From Xanthobacter agilis (GTDB lineage: Bacteria; Pseudomonadota; Alphaproteobacteria; Rhizobiales; Xanthobacteraceae), in assembly GCF_021730435.1 (NCBI RefSeq), contig NZ_JABWGX010000002.1:62001-126000 (forward strand): DNA of 64,000 bases, in the 5' to 3' direction. Below, piece after piece: positions 42,932 through 51,420 of this stretch (positions are counted from its first letter, which is position 1; each line of letters begins with the position of its first letter). Made by a program: the position numbers and the translations under genes. The notes beneath the pieces are model-generated. The model searched no databases and had not been told where the DNA came from. It saw only the letters and a program-made list of their open reading frames with translations.

Positions 42932-43224
42932 GGGTCCGGTTTCCTCGGGGATTGGGGTGTGCCCCAGACCGGCGCACACCCGAACGGTGTGCACCGGAAC
43001 GGCGCGCACCCTTGCGCAGCTCTCCTTGACGCGCAAGTGGGCTTTGTTGAGGCACCGGTCTGAACACTGCGCGATCACAAAGCGCACGCGCGGGGCTTCC
43101 GCTTCGGCCCGAGAGCCTGTATAAGGCGCGCCTTCAGATAAGAAGAGGTTTCGCAAAGGCTCGCGCGAACCGCCGCAGTGGGCGAGACCTGTCTTAGGAT
43201 GTCTCGTCTTCAGGAGTTTGGACA

Positions 43225-43410
43225 ATGGCCGTTCCCAAGAGAAAAACCTCGCCGTCCCGCCGTGGCATGCGCCGCTCAGCCGATGCGCTGAAGCAGCCCA
43301 CCTACGTGGAGGACAAGGATTCCGGCGAGCTGCGCCGTCCCCACCACATCGACCTCAAGACCGGCATGTACAAGGGCCGGCAGATTTTGAAGGCCAAGGT
43401 CGAGGCGTGA
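43225..43410 (+). CDS. rpmF: 50S ribosomal protein L32
   Basis: A 61-residue protein reading [20 protein letters not shown], typical of alphaproteobacterial L32 lacking zinc-binding cysteines. It belongs to the large ribosomal subunit near the peptidyl-transferase exit. CAGGAG lies 9 nt before the ATG at 43225. It is divergent from the parvulin gene; the 293-bp gap holds three imperfect copies of GGCGCACACC-like motifs (about 42970-43010). Downstream hairpins probably end the transcript. Confidence 0.97.
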   Translation: MAVPKRKTSPSRRGMRRSADALKQPTYVEDKDSGELRRPHHIDLKTGMYKGRQILKAKVEA

Positions 43411-43415
43411 TTGAA

Positions 43416-43455
43416 GGCCGGGCTCCGGCCCGGCCCATCGACCCCATGAGGGTCG
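43416..43455 (+). terminator. double hairpin after rpmF
   Basis: GGCCGGGC/GCCCGGCC (43416-43423 with 43428-43435) and CGACCC/GGGTCG (43439-43444 with 43450-43455) form two adjacent perfect hairpins directly after the rpmF stop. No T tract follows. Confidence 0.5.
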
Positions 43456-43919
43456 AATCCGAGAATTGCCCACACCCCGCGTTTCCCCGCGGGGGTGAGG
43501 CCAGATCGATCGCCATCGGCGTGTGATACCGTGAATCGGCCTCCGACCGGAGGGTGCGCGACGCGCATTTTGCGCCAGGAGCACCCTGCCAAGAGTGCGA
43601 ATCGGCCGAGCGGCTCCTCCCCCCGAGCAATGTTCTCCCCTGGCCCAGACCGGGAGCGCCTCCTTAGGAGCGCGCCCTTAACACCGCGCCCTCGCGGCGG
43701 CCGTCCGTGGTGCGCGCCCTTTCGCTCAAGGCTCCTGCCGCTGAGCCGTCAGGCCCACGCTGAATCCCGGGCATCGCCAGGACCCGGCGGATAAAATGGC
43801 TCCCGCCGCAGGGCGGCAACGGAACAGTGACATTCCTTGGAGCAATGTGCCGCCGATTCCCGGCCCCGCGAGGCTGTCAGGCGCACACCTCACGCGGGTT
43901 CCGTCCGAAGGAGCACTTC
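43456..43919. other. gene-free region between rpmF and a small membrane protein gene
   Basis: About 460 bp with no reading frame that looks coding on either strand. It is GC-rich with several short dyads such as GAGCGCCTCC/GGAGCGC near 43660. It probably holds only the promoter of the following gene. Nothing else recognised. Confidence 0.4.
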
Positions 43920-44324
43920 ATGCTGACGCCCGTGCCGCTTCTGATTATCCCGCTGGCGCTGTTCAATATCGTCGCCTTCCTCACGCCCAGCCTCGACTGG
44001 AGCGCCCCGCTCGCGCTCGTGTCCATGCTGTCCGGCGCCCAATGGAAGATCACCCTGGCGGAAGCGTTCATCGCCACCTGCCTGCTGGTCCTCTTCTTCG
44101 AAATCCTGAAGTCCACCCGCATCAGCTCGCGCTCGCTCATCGACCACCTGCTGTCGATCCTGCTGTTCGGTGTGAGCCTCGCGGAATTCCTGCTGGTGCC
44201 GCAGGCGGGCAATTCCGTGTTCGCCCTGATGCTCGCGGTGATGCTGCTGGACGTGATGACCGGCTTCTCGGTATCGATCCGGGTCGCCCAGCGCGATCTC
44301 TCGGTCCGCCCCGACGCGGGATAG
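43920..44324 (+). CDS. small integral membrane protein
   Basis: A 134-residue protein with four predicted transmembrane helices: LIIPLALFNIVAFLT, ITLAEAFIATCLLVLFFEIL, LLSILLFGVSLAEFLLV and SVFALMLAVMLLDVMTGFSVSI. A short basic tail faces one side. GAAGGAG (43907-43913) precedes the ATG at 43920. Similar proteins are conserved as hypotheticals in Hyphomicrobiales. It is convergent with phaR, with a strong terminator between. No function assigned. Confidence 0.8.
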   Translation: MLTPVPLLIIPLALFNIVAFLTPSLDWSAPLALVSMLSGAQWKITLAEAFIATCLLVLFFEILKSTRISSRSLIDHLLSILLFGVSLAEFLLVPQAGNSVFALMLAVMLLDVMTGFSVSIRVAQRDLSVRPDAG

Positions 44325-44336
44325 GCCCGCCTAAAA

Positions 44337-44377
44337 GACAACAGCCCGTCCCGCGCCAGGCGGGACGGGCTGTTGTC
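44337..44377. terminator. 18-bp perfect hairpin terminator, convergent genes
   Basis: GACAACAGCCCGTCCCGC (44337-44354) pairs perfectly with its complement at 44360-44377 around the loop GCCAG. It lies 13 bp after the membrane gene and 17 bp after phaR in the other direction, so it serves both. Confidence 0.85.
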
Positions 44378-44393
44378 GAAGACGGCCTTGCCT

Positions 44394-45173
44394 TTAGAAC
44401 GTGTTGCCCGTGTTGTCCCCGGTCCGCGGCGCGTCGGGTTCGGGGGCGTCCGGAGCCGGAGGCTCCACAACGGGAGCCGGTGGCGCGAACTCGGTCGGAG
44501 CGGGGGGCGGGACCGGAGCCGGCGGCTCTGGCGCCTTCGGCTCCACCGGGCGCACCACCAGTTGCTCCAGCTTCGCCTGCATGTCCGCCATCTGCCGACG
44601 CAGCGCTTCAAGCTCGTCCGGCCCGCCCGCGCTCGCCGGCCGCGACGACTCCACCGCGGCTGCGGGCTGAGCGGCGGCGGCCGCTGCCGCAGCCTCGGCC
44701 TCCGCCTGTTCCTCCTCGGCAGTCTTGGGGAACGGCAGGAAGATGTGGAAGGCGCGCTCGAACATCTCCATGTTGCGGCGCACATGATCGTCAAGGCCGG
44801 CGAAACCGCCACCGGTCAAAGTCTTCGCGACGTGATCGCGATACTTCTCCTGGTCCTTGGTGAAACTGTCTATGGACGCTTCCAGGTAGCGCGGCACCAA
44901 CATCTGCATACTGTCGCCATAGAAGCGGATGATCTGCCGCAGGAAGGCGATCGGCAGAAGATTCTGCCCCTTGTTCTCCTGCTCGAAGATGATCTGAGTC
45001 AGGACCGAATGAGTGATATCGTCGCCATTCTTGGCATCGTAGACCACGAAATCCTCGCCTTCCTTCACCATCGTGGCGAGGTCTTCGAGGGTCACATAGG
45101 TACTCGTGCCGGTGTTGTACAGGCGGCGGTTGGCGTATTTCTTGATGGTGACTGGCTCTTGTGATTTTGCCAT
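44394..45173 (-). CDS. phaR: PhaR, polyhydroxybutyrate synthesis repressor
   Basis: A 259-residue protein. The N-terminal PHB/PHA accumulation-regulator domain is clear (VTIKKYANRRLYNTGTSTYVTLEDLATMVKEG), followed by a second conserved region (LTQIIFEQENKGQNLLPIAFLRQIIRFYGDSMQ). The C-terminal 90 residues are Ala/Pro/Glu-rich with a coiled coil (LEALRRQMADMQAKLEQLV). PhaR senses PHB granules and represses phasin and synthesis genes. ATG 45173 is taken as the start; a GTG at 45188 also lies in frame but too near the AAGGAG. It is divergent from phaA. Confidence 0.93.
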   Translation of the reverse strand: MAKSQEPVTIKKYANRRLYNTGTSTYVTLEDLATMVKEGEDFVVYDAKNGDDITHSVLTQIIFEQENKGQNLLPIAFLRQIIRFYGDSMQMLVPRYLEASIDSFTKDQEKYRDHVAKTLTGGGFAGLDDHVRRNMEMFERAFHIFLPFPKTAEEEQAEAEAAAAAAAAQPAAAVESSRPASAGGPDELEALRRQMADMQAKLEQLVVRPVEPKAPEPPAPVPPPAPTEFAPPAPVVEPPAPDAPEPDAPRTGDNTGNTF

Positions 45174-45246
45174 CGTCCGGTCATCCACTCTCCTTGGGGG
45201 GTGCTACCACGTTAGGGCGTTTCGACCACCATAGCTACCAAATTAT

Positions 45247-45272
45247 GTGCACCGCGTGCACCCACCGTGCAC
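45247..45272. promoter_or_regulatory. three GTGCAC motifs in the phaR-phaA gap
   Basis: The palindrome GTGCAC occurs at 45247-45252, 45256-45261 and 45267-45272. PhaR of Paracoccus binds TGC-rich dyads, so this cluster is a candidate PhaR operator controlling phaR itself or both divergent genes. The rest of this 336-bp gap has no gene. Confidence 0.45.
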
Positions 45273-45443
45273 CGCAACCGCACACCCCCGCATCGCCCCT
45301 TGGTGCCGGCCCCACGCCCTCACCCACAGGTCGAACTTGCCAGCATCAGGGTCGCCATGACATGGGTCATTGACACAAAGCCGTGGCCGATCCCGATATA
45401 ATGCCGGCATCCATAAGCGGCGCAAAGCCGCCACGCCTGTTTC

Positions 45444-45491
45444 AAGTCCGCCAGTTCCCAAGTCCGCCAGTTCCCAAGTCCGCCTGTTCCC
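45444..45491. repeat. three 16-bp tandem repeats before phaA
   Basis: AAGTCCGCCAGTTCCC occurs at 45444-45459 and 45460-45475, and with one change (CTG for CAG) at 45476-45491. It ends 8 bp before the phaA ribosome site, so it lies in the untranslated leader or promoter. Confidence 0.85.
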
Positions 45492-45509
45492 AAGCCCCAG
45501 GAGAAAATC

Positions 45510-46688
45510 ATGAAGGACGAGGTCGTCATCGTCGCCGCGGCGCGCACCCCCGTCGGCTCGTTCAACGGCGCCTTGGCGCCGCTGCCCGCGCACGAGCTCG
45601 GCGCCATCGCCATCAAGGCGGCGCTGGAGCGGGCGGGCGTTCCGGCCGAGGCCGTGAGCGAGGTCATCCTTGGCCAGGTGCTCACCGCCGCCCAGGGCCA
45701 GAACCCGGCCCGCCAGGCCTCGATCAAGGCGGGCCTGCCGGCCTCCAGCCCGGCATGGACCGTGAACCAGGTGTGCGGCTCGGGCCTGCGCACGGTGGCG
45801 CTCGCCGCCCAGGCCATCGCCAACGGCGACAGCGAAGTGGTGGTGGCCGGCGGCCACGAATCGATGAGCCAGTCGGTGCACGCGGCGCACCTGCGCAACG
45901 GCCAGCGCATGGGCGGTCTCGAGTTCGTGGACACCATGATCAAGGACGGCCTGTGGGATGCCTTCAACGGCTACCACATGGGCGTCACCGCCGAGAACGT
46001 GGCGAAGCAGTTCCAGATCACCCGCAAGGAACAGGACGAATTCGCCGTCGCCTCCCAGAACAAGGCGGAAGCCGCCCAGAAGGCCGGCAAGTTCAAGGAT
46101 GAAATCGTGCCGGTCACCATTTCCACCCGCAAGGGCGACGTGGTGGTTTCGGACGACGAATACATCCGTCACGGCGCCACCCTGGAAAGCATGGAAAAGC
46201 TGAAGCCGGCCTTCGCCAAGGACGGCACCGTCACCGCCGGCAACGCCTCCGGCATCAACGACGGCGCCGCCGCGCTGGTGCTGATGAGCGCCGCCAAGGC
46301 CAAGGCCGAAGGCAAGACCCCTCTCGCCCGCATCGTGTCGTGGGCCCAGGCCGGCGTCGACCCGTCCATCATGGGCACCGGCCCCATCCCGGCCGCCAAG
46401 CTCGCGCTGGAGAAGGCCGGCTGGACCCCCGCCGACCTCGACCTGATCGAAGCCAACGAGGCGTTCGCGGCCCAGGCCATCGCCGTCAACAAGGGGCTCG
46501 GCTGGGACACCTCCAAGGTGAACGTGAACGGCGGTGCCATCGCCATCGGCCATCCCATCGGCGCCTCAGGCGCCCGCATTCTCATCACCCTCCTGTATGA
46601 AATGCAGAAGAGGGATGCGAAAACAGGTCTTGCCACCCTGTGCATCGGCGGCGGCATGGGCGTTGCCGTGTGCGTCGAGCGGGATTGA
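45510..46688 (+). CDS. phaA: acetyl-CoA acetyltransferase
   Basis: A 392-residue thiolase. The acyl-cysteine is C89 in [16 protein letters not shown]. The His is in [16 protein letters not shown] and the second Cys is C378 in [15 protein letters not shown]. It condenses two acetyl-CoA to acetoacetyl-CoA, the first step of PHB synthesis. CAGGAG precedes the ATG at 45510. It is followed by phaB after 159 bp with an attenuating hairpin between, and preceded by divergent phaR. phaC is not in the window. Confidence 0.96.
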   Translation: MKDEVVIVAAARTPVGSFNGALAPLPAHELGAIAIKAALERAGVPAEAVSEVILGQVLTAAQGQNPARQASIKAGLPASSPAWTVNQVCGSGLRTVALAAQAIANGDSEVVVAGGHESMSQSVHAAHLRNGQRMGGLEFVDTMIKDGLWDAFNGYHMGVTAENVAKQFQITRKEQDEFAVASQNKAEAAQKAGKFKDEIVPVTISTRKGDVVVSDDEYIRHGATLESMEKLKPAFAKDGTVTAGNASGINDGAAALVLMSAAKAKAEGKTPLARIVSWAQAGVDPSIMGTGPIPAAKLALEKAGWTPADLDLIEANEAFAAQAIAVNKGLGWDTSKVNVNGGAIAIGHPIGASGARILITLLYEMQKRDAKTGLATLCIGGGMGVAVCVERD

Positions 46689-46710
46689 TTCGTCACTCTC
46701 CGTAAAAATA

Positions 46711-46737
46711 CGGGCCGCGACCTTCGATCGCGGCCCG
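46711..46737 (+). terminator. hairpin between phaA and phaB
   Basis: CGGGCCGCGA (46711-46720) pairs perfectly with TCGCGGCCCG (46728-46737). There is no T run after it, so it may only partly end transcription and lower phaB relative to phaA, or stabilise the phaA end. Confidence 0.6.
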
Positions 46738-46847
46738 AGACACTCGCAACCGTTTTCGGAAATGCTTAGACACAATCCGGGCGTGGCTCGATCCGCTTCG
46801 GAAGGTTCAACTTAGTCTTGGTCGAGCCAACATGAATGGAGGGAACT

Positions 46848-47570
46848 ATGGCGCGCGTCGCATTGGTTACGGGTGGCACTCGCGGAATCGGTGAGGCCAT
46901 CTCCATCGCGCTCAAGACGGCCGGCTACACGGTTGCGGCCAATTACGCCGGCAATGACGAGGCCGCCAAGGCCTTCAGCGAGAAGACCGGCATTCCCCAC
47001 TTCAAGTGGGATGTCTCCAATTTTGACGCCTGCAAGGACGGCATCGCCAAGGTGGAAGCCGAGCTCGGCCCGGTCGACGTGCTGGTGAACAACGCCGGCA
47101 TCACCCGCGACGCCCCCCTGCACAAGATGTCGCTCGAGCAGTGGAACGCGGTGATCACCACCAACCTGTCCAGCTCGTTCAACATGTCCCGCAACGTGAT
47201 CGAAGGCATGCGCGCGCGCGGCTTCGGCCGCATCGTCTGCATCTCGTCCATCAACGGGCAGAAGGGGCAGTTCGGCCAGACCAATTATTCCGCCGCCAAG
47301 GCCGGCGAGATCGGCTTCGTGAAGGCCCTGGCCCAGGAATCGGCCAAGCACGGCATCACCGTGAACGCCATCGCGCCCGGCTATATCGGCACCGAGATGG
47401 TGCGCGCGGTGCCTGCGGACGTCCTGGCCAAGATCGTCGCCACCATTCCGGTCGGCCGTCTCGGCGAGCCGGAGGACATCGCCCGCGGCGTGGTGTTCCT
47501 GGCCTCCGACGCAGCCTCCTTCGTCACCGGTTCGACCCTGACCATCAACGGCGCCCAGTACATCTGCTGA
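46848..47570 (+). CDS. phaB: acetoacetyl-CoA reductase
   Basis: A 240-residue NADPH-dependent SDR. The cofactor motif is VALVTGGTRGIGEAISIAL. The catalytic Ser is in ICISSINGQKGQFGQTNYSA and the Tyr-Lys pair follows in NYSAAKAG. NNAGITRDAPLHKMS is the PhaB-type loop. It reduces acetoacetyl-CoA to (R)-3-hydroxybutyryl-CoA. GGAGGG precedes the ATG at 46848. It ends at a strong terminator. The adjacent phaA gives confidence over other SDR assignments. Confidence 0.95.
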   Translation: MARVALVTGGTRGIGEAISIALKTAGYTVAANYAGNDEAAKAFSEKTGIPHFKWDVSNFDACKDGIAKVEAELGPVDVLVNNAGITRDAPLHKMSLEQWNAVITTNLSSSFNMSRNVIEGMRARGFGRIVCISSINGQKGQFGQTNYSAAKAGEIGFVKALAQESAKHGITVNAIAPGYIGTEMVRAVPADVLAKIVATIPVGRLGEPEDIARGVVFLASDAASFVTGSTLTINGAQYIC

Positions 47571-47595
47571 TCGGGTCCGATATCCACCCCTTCAG

Positions 47596-47625
47596 AGCCG
47601 GTCCGCACCGCGGGCCGGCTTTTTG
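47596..47625 (+). terminator. intrinsic terminator after phaB
   Basis: AGCCGGTCCGC (47596-47606) pairs with GCGGGCCGGCT (47610-47620), one G-T wobble, and runs straight into TTTT. It lies 25 bp after the phaB stop. Confidence 0.88.
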
Positions 47626-47647
47626 TTTGGAGCGGGGCCGGTCCAGG

Positions 47648-48109
47648 TCACGCCAGCGGCTGGAGCACCCGGCGGACCGCATCGGGTACGGCCGCCGGCC
47701 GCTGGGTGGCGCGATCCACGTAGACATGCACGAAGTGGCCCTGCGCCGCCGCCCGCGGATCCTCCCCCTGAAACAGCGCGATCTCGTAACGCACCGACGA
47801 GGCGCCGAGCTTGGCCACCCGCATCGCCGCCGTAACCGGCGCCGGAAAGGTGAGCGAGCGGAAATAGGTGCAGCGCGTCTCCACCACGAGGCCGATGACG
47901 GGGCTCGCCTGCGGATCGAGCACGCCGTGGGCGATCAGGTGTTCATTCACCACCGTGTCGAAATAGGAGTAATAGACCACGTTGTTCACATGGCCGTAGA
48001 CGTCCACATCCGCCCAGCGGGTGGAGAGCGTGAGAACGTGGGGAAAATCGGCCAATAGAAAGGGCGCCTCGCGCCCCGCCTGTTTCGCTGTCGCTTCGGT
48101 GCCGGTCAT
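47648..48109 (-). CDS. 4-hydroxybenzoyl-CoA-type thioesterase (YbgC/FadM-like)
   Basis: A 153-residue hot-dog-fold thioesterase. The active-site Asp motif is TRWADVDVYGHVNNVVYYSYFDTVVNEHL, and the second strand block is VVETRCTYFRSLTFPAPV. Such enzymes hydrolyse acyl-CoA esters in the cytoplasm. GAGGAC lies before the ATG at 48109. It is convergent with phaB. It may release acyl groups from the CoA pool that feeds PHB, but the substrate is not known. Confidence 0.88.
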   Translation of the reverse strand: MTGTEATAKQAGREAPFLLADFPHVLTLSTRWADVDVYGHVNNVVYYSYFDTVVNEHLIAHGVLDPQASPVIGLVVETRCTYFRSLTFPAPVTAAMRVAKLGASSVRYEIALFQGEDPRAAAQGHFVHVYVDRATQRPAAVPDAVRRVLQPLA

Positions 48110-48164
48110 GGGTGTCCTCGGGTGTCCGTGCCGATGTGGGGGGGAGGACGCGCCGGGCGGCACC

Positions 48165-49340
48165 CTACCCCCAGGCCGCCTTGTAAAGCGCGGCAATGTC
48201 CTGCGCCAACAGCGGGCGCGGATTATTGGCAAGCAGCCGCGTCTGGCGTTGGGCGGCGGTCACGAGGCCGGCGAGGTCCGCCTGGGGCACGCCCGCCGCC
48301 TTCAGCGTCTGCGGCAATCCGATCACGGACAGCAACGCGCCCAATCGCGCGGCGAACGCAGCAACGCGGGCCGCCGAATCGCCCGCCGCCGGAGCCTCCG
48401 GAAACAGCCGCGTCAGCAGGCCGGAATAAGCGTGGCCCGCCACCGGCAGGTTGAAGCGCACCACATGGGGCAGCATCAAAGCCGACGCGAGGCCCGCCGG
48501 CACTCCATGGCGGGCGCACACGGGATAGGCGAGCGCATGCGCCGCCCCCACCGCCGCATTGGCGCAGGCCTCGCCCGCCATCAGCGAGGCGGTGAGCAAG
48601 GCATGGCGCGCCCGCCGGTCCGCGCCCTCCCGCACCGCCAGCGGCAGCGCCCAGGCCAGCAGTCCGAGCGCGCCCTCGGCCAGGGCCAGCGACAGCGGAT
48701 TGGCGTTGGCATGGCTGGAGGTGAAGGCCTCCACCGCCATCGCGATGGCGCCGGCCCCGGCGGCCGCCGTCTCCGCCGGCGGGGCGGTGAGGGTCAGGTC
48801 CACATCGAGCAGCGCCACATCGGCGATGAGGCAGGAGGCCACCACCGCCTTCTTCTCGCCTCCGGCCACCAGCAGGGCCATGGGCGTGACCTCCGCGCCA
48901 CTGCCAGCCAGGGTCGGCACGAGAACGAGCGGCAGGCGCGGACCCTTCGCAAGGCCGGTCCCATAAATCTCCGACAGGGCGTCACCACCGGTCGCCAGCA
49001 GCGCGGCGAGCTTGGCCACATCAAGGGCGGAGCCGCCGCCGAGACCCAATACGCCTTCCGCCTGCATCTCCACGGCCGCTGCGGCCGCCGCCGTGGCCGC
49101 CTGCGCATCCGGACCGCTGGGCACGTCCTGGAACACGCGATGGGCGACGCCCGCCGCGCGCAAGGCGTCAAGCACGATCGCCAGCCCACCGGCCCGCGCG
49201 ACGCCGGCATCGGTCACCACCAGCACGCGGGACACGCCCGCCGCGCGGAAATACGTGCCCGCCTGCCCCGCGGCACCCGCCGCGCAGACGATGCGCGCGG
49301 GCGTATTGAAGACGAATCCGGCCATGCCCATCCCCGCCAT
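48165..49340 (-). CDS. iron-dependent alcohol dehydrogenase homologue lacking most metal ligands
   Basis: A 391-residue protein of the group III (iron) ADH / maleylacetate reductase family. The nucleotide site is intact (LGLGGGSALDVAKLAALLA; VPTLAGSGAEVTPMA). The metal ligands are not: aligned with FucO, Asp196 becomes G197, His200 becomes M201 and His277 becomes A282, while only the His263 position is kept (H268). The catalytic His267 position is Y272. It therefore probably cannot bind iron or zinc in the usual way. Start choices at 49340, 49331 and 49325 are all in frame; the longest is given. It is 55 bp upstream of the thioesterase gene on the same strand. Confidence 0.85.
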   Translation of the reverse strand: MAGMGMAGFVFNTPARIVCAAGAAGQAGTYFRAAGVSRVLVVTDAGVARAGGLAIVLDALRAAGVAHRVFQDVPSGPDAQAATAAAAAAVEMQAEGVLGLGGGSALDVAKLAALLATGGDALSEIYGTGLAKGPRLPLVLVPTLAGSGAEVTPMALLVAGGEKKAVVASCLIADVALLDVDLTLTAPPAETAAAGAGAIAMAVEAFTSSHANANPLSLALAEGALGLLAWALPLAVREGADRRARHALLTASLMAGEACANAAVGAAHALAYPVCARHGVPAGLASALMLPHVVRFNLPVAGHAYSGLLTRLFPEAPAAGDSAARVAAFAARLGALLSVIGLPQTLKAAGVPQADLAGLVTAAQRQTRLLANNPRPLLAQDIAALYKAAWG

Positions 49341-49431
49341 CGTGGCCCACCAAGGCCGGTGATGCTGCCGTTTTACCGTGGCGCGTCAAGCGCGCAGCCG
49401 GTCGGGCCGTTCAGATCTCCGGCATCGAAGC

Positions 49432-50337
49432 TCACGCCGCGCCATCGGCGGGCGGCTCGCCCGCCCTTTTGGCGCCGAGGGCGGCGGCCAGGCTCATCTT
49501 GGCCGAACCGGGCGCCAGCGGCTTCTGCTGGCTCTCGTGCGGCGCCCAGCCCGACAGCCACACGATGTCGAAGGTGACCCGCAGCCGCCCGTCCGGATCG
49601 GCGAAACGCGCGCCATAGATCTCGGCTGCCTTGAGCAGCGTGTCGCGGCGCAGCGGCACCCGTCGCCGTTCGGTCAACGCATTGGCCGCGCCCATGCGGC
49701 GCAGCTCCGAGAACAGGGTGAAGGGCGAGCCGTAGCGCACCACGATCCGGTCGGTATCGGCCACGGGCAAAGCAAATCCGGCCCGTTGCAGCAGCCCGCC
49801 CAGGTCGCGCACATCCGCGAACGGCGCGACACGGGGGGAGACCCCGCCCGTGGTCTCGCTCTCGGCGATGGCAAACGCCTGCCGCAGCTCGGTCAGGCTG
49901 GAGCCGCCCACGAAACCGGCCAGGAACAGGCCATCAGGCTTGAGCGCCCGGCGCACCTGGGCGAACACCCCCGGCAGGTCGTTGACCCCCTGGAGCGCGA
50001 GCGCGGACACCACCAGATCGAGGGATTGAGGTGCAAACGGCAGCGCCTCCTCGTCCGCCACCACGGCGTCGCGACGGATGCCAAGCCCCGCCGCCAAGGG
50101 CGCGGCGGCGAACAGGCGTTCCACCGCCGGATGCCCATCGAGGGCGCGCGCGAGCCCATCCGTGGGCGTGCCGAGATCGAGCGCGGTGGAAAAGCGCCGC
50201 TTCACCGAGCCCAGGCGGTCGGCCAGATCCTCCGCCACGCGGTCGAGAAGGAAGGTCTCCGGGCCGAGATGGGCGGCGCGGGCGAGGCGTCGACGCGACA
50301 GGGCGCGGTCGAAGACGAGGGGCGGCGTCTGGCTCAT
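49432..50337 (-). CDS. SAM-dependent methyltransferase-fold protein (BioC / NDUFAF5-like)
   Basis: A 301-residue protein. It starts MSQTPPLVFDRALSRRRLARAAHLGPETF, as in alphaproteobacterial relatives of the mitochondrial complex I factor NDUFAF5. The SAM-binding core includes STALDLGTPTDGLA, DEEALPFAPQSLDLVVSALALQGVNDLPGVF and RRALKPDGLFLAGFVGGSSL. The first glycine-rich motif is altered (DLGTPTD), as in NDUFAF5-type proteins, which hydroxylate an arginine rather than methylate. No strong ribosome site is seen before the ATG at 50337. A role in complex I assembly is a family-based inference. Confidence 0.8.
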   Translation of the reverse strand: MSQTPPLVFDRALSRRRLARAAHLGPETFLLDRVAEDLADRLGSVKRRFSTALDLGTPTDGLARALDGHPAVERLFAAAPLAAGLGIRRDAVVADEEALPFAPQSLDLVVSALALQGVNDLPGVFAQVRRALKPDGLFLAGFVGGSSLTELRQAFAIAESETTGGVSPRVAPFADVRDLGGLLQRAGFALPVADTDRIVVRYGSPFTLFSELRRMGAANALTERRRVPLRRDTLLKAAEIYGARFADPDGRLRVTFDIVWLSGWAPHESQQKPLAPGSAKMSLAAALGAKRAGEPPADGAA

Positions 50338-50406
50338 GGCGCGCATATAGGCCGTTCCCGGCGCCGATGCACGCGCAACCCGCCAACCGGCGCGGCCCGC
50401 TGACAT

Positions 50407-50446
50407 TGACAGCTAACTGTCATATCGACATCATACTGCCGATATG
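50407..50446. promoter_or_regulatory. perfect palindromic operators before the MarR gene
   Basis: TGACAG-CTAA-CTGTCA (50407-50422) is a perfect inverted repeat. A second one, CATATCG (50421-50427) / CGATATG (50440-50446), overlaps the start codon. Together they cover the likely promoter of the MarR-membrane protein pair and suggest autoregulation. Confidence 0.65.
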
Positions 50447-50965
50447 ACACCGACCTATGATCCCTTTACCCATCCCGCCAGCCGCGTGGCGCTGGAGGTG
50501 TTTCGCCTGAACGGCGCGCTTATCGCCGCCGGCGACGCGCTGGTGGCGCCGCTTGGCCTCACCAGCGCCCGCTGGCAGGTGCTGGGCGCCATCGCGGAGG
50601 CCGGTGGCGGGCTGCCTACCGCCGGTATCGCCCGCAACATGGGCCTCACCCGCCAGTCGGTGCAGCGGGTGGTGGACGACCTTTCCGCCATGGATTTCGT
50701 GCGCTTCGCGCCCAATCCCCACCACAAGCGGGCGAAGCTGGTGCAGCTCACGCCCGAGGGCGCCATGGCCTTCGCCGCCGCCAGTGCCTGCTGGGCGCCC
50801 GTGGCGGACGCCCTGGCCGCAGCCATCAGCTCGCCCGCGCTCGAAGCGACCGCGGGGGTGCTCCGCCGGCTCGCCGAAACCCTCGCGCAACAGACCGAGG
50901 CGCGGCACGCCCTGGCCGGATGGACCACCGATCCCCGCGCGCATCCCACGGAAGACACGCCATGA
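50444..50965 (+). CDS. MarR-family transcriptional regulator
   Basis: A 173-residue winged-helix protein. The HTH covers TAGIARNMGLTRQSVQRVVDDLSAMDFVRFAPNPHHKRAKLVQLT, with the usual wing in NPHHKRAKLV. It starts MTPTYDPFTHPASRVALEV; the ATG at 50444 lies inside a palindrome. The stop overlaps the start of a membrane protein gene (ATGA), so regulator and membrane protein form one operon. The ligand is unknown. Confidence 0.88.
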   Translation: MTPTYDPFTHPASRVALEVFRLNGALIAAGDALVAPLGLTSARWQVLGAIAEAGGGLPTAGIARNMGLTRQSVQRVVDDLSAMDFVRFAPNPHHKRAKLVQLTPEGAMAFAAASACWAPVADALAAAISSPALEATAGVLRRLAETLAQQTEARHALAGWTTDPRAHPTEDTP

Positions 50966-51408
50966 TCCGCCATCTCCATCCCCTCGCGGCGGGCATCGCC
51001 CTGGCGATGATCGTCCTGTTCTGGACCTCCACCGTCGCGGCGGAAGCGCTTGGCGACGGCGCCCTGGTGGCGCGGGTAAAGACCGCCATTTTGTGGGGCA
51101 TGGTGGTGCTGGTGCCGGCCATGGCCGTCGCGGGGGCCACGGGCTTTCGCCTCGCTGGACAGGCGCGGGCGCCGCGCATCCTGGCCAAGAGGCGGCGCAT
51201 GCCGGTGATCGCCCTCAACGGGCTATGCGTGCTGCTGCCATGCTCCGTGTTCCTGCAGGCGCGCGCGGCCACCGGGATGTTCGACACCACCTTCATGGCC
51301 GTGCAGGCGCTGGAGCTGACTGCCGGCGCCCTCAACATCACGCTGATGGGGCTATCCCTGCGCGACGGGCACGCGCTTGCCGCAAGCCGCCGGAGCCCGG
51401 CGGCCTGA
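50962..51408 (+). CDS. four-helix membrane protein coupled to MarR
   Basis: A 148-residue protein with four predicted transmembrane helices: LAAGIALAMIVLFWTSTVAAEA, AILWGMVVLVPAMAVAGATG, MPVIALNGLCVLLPCSVFL and FMAVQALELTAGALNITLMGLSL. A basic loop (AGQARAPRILAKRRR) lies between helices 2 and 3. The ATG at 50962 overlaps the MarR stop by 4 nt. The family is not recognised. Because it is coupled to a MarR regulator and faces an SbmA-like exporter, a role in resistance or transport of a small molecule is possible but unproven. Confidence 0.78.
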   Translation: MIRHLHPLAAGIALAMIVLFWTSTVAAEALGDGALVARVKTAILWGMVVLVPAMAVAGATGFRLAGQARAPRILAKRRRMPVIALNGLCVLLPCSVFLQARAATGMFDTTFMAVQALELTAGALNITLMGLSLRDGHALAASRRSPAA

Positions 51409-51420
51409 CGGAGCTGCCGC

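Noticed and set aside
43436-43465. T-arm-like GGTCGAATCC near rpmF, checked as a tRNA
   Set aside because: No acceptor, D or anticodon arms can be drawn around it; it belongs to a simple hairpin.
45370-45402. TTGACA and TATAAT upstream of phaA as a promoter
   Set aside because: The spacing of 21 bp is outside the 16-18 bp norm; an alternative -10 at 45395 still gives 19 bp. Not strong enough to list.
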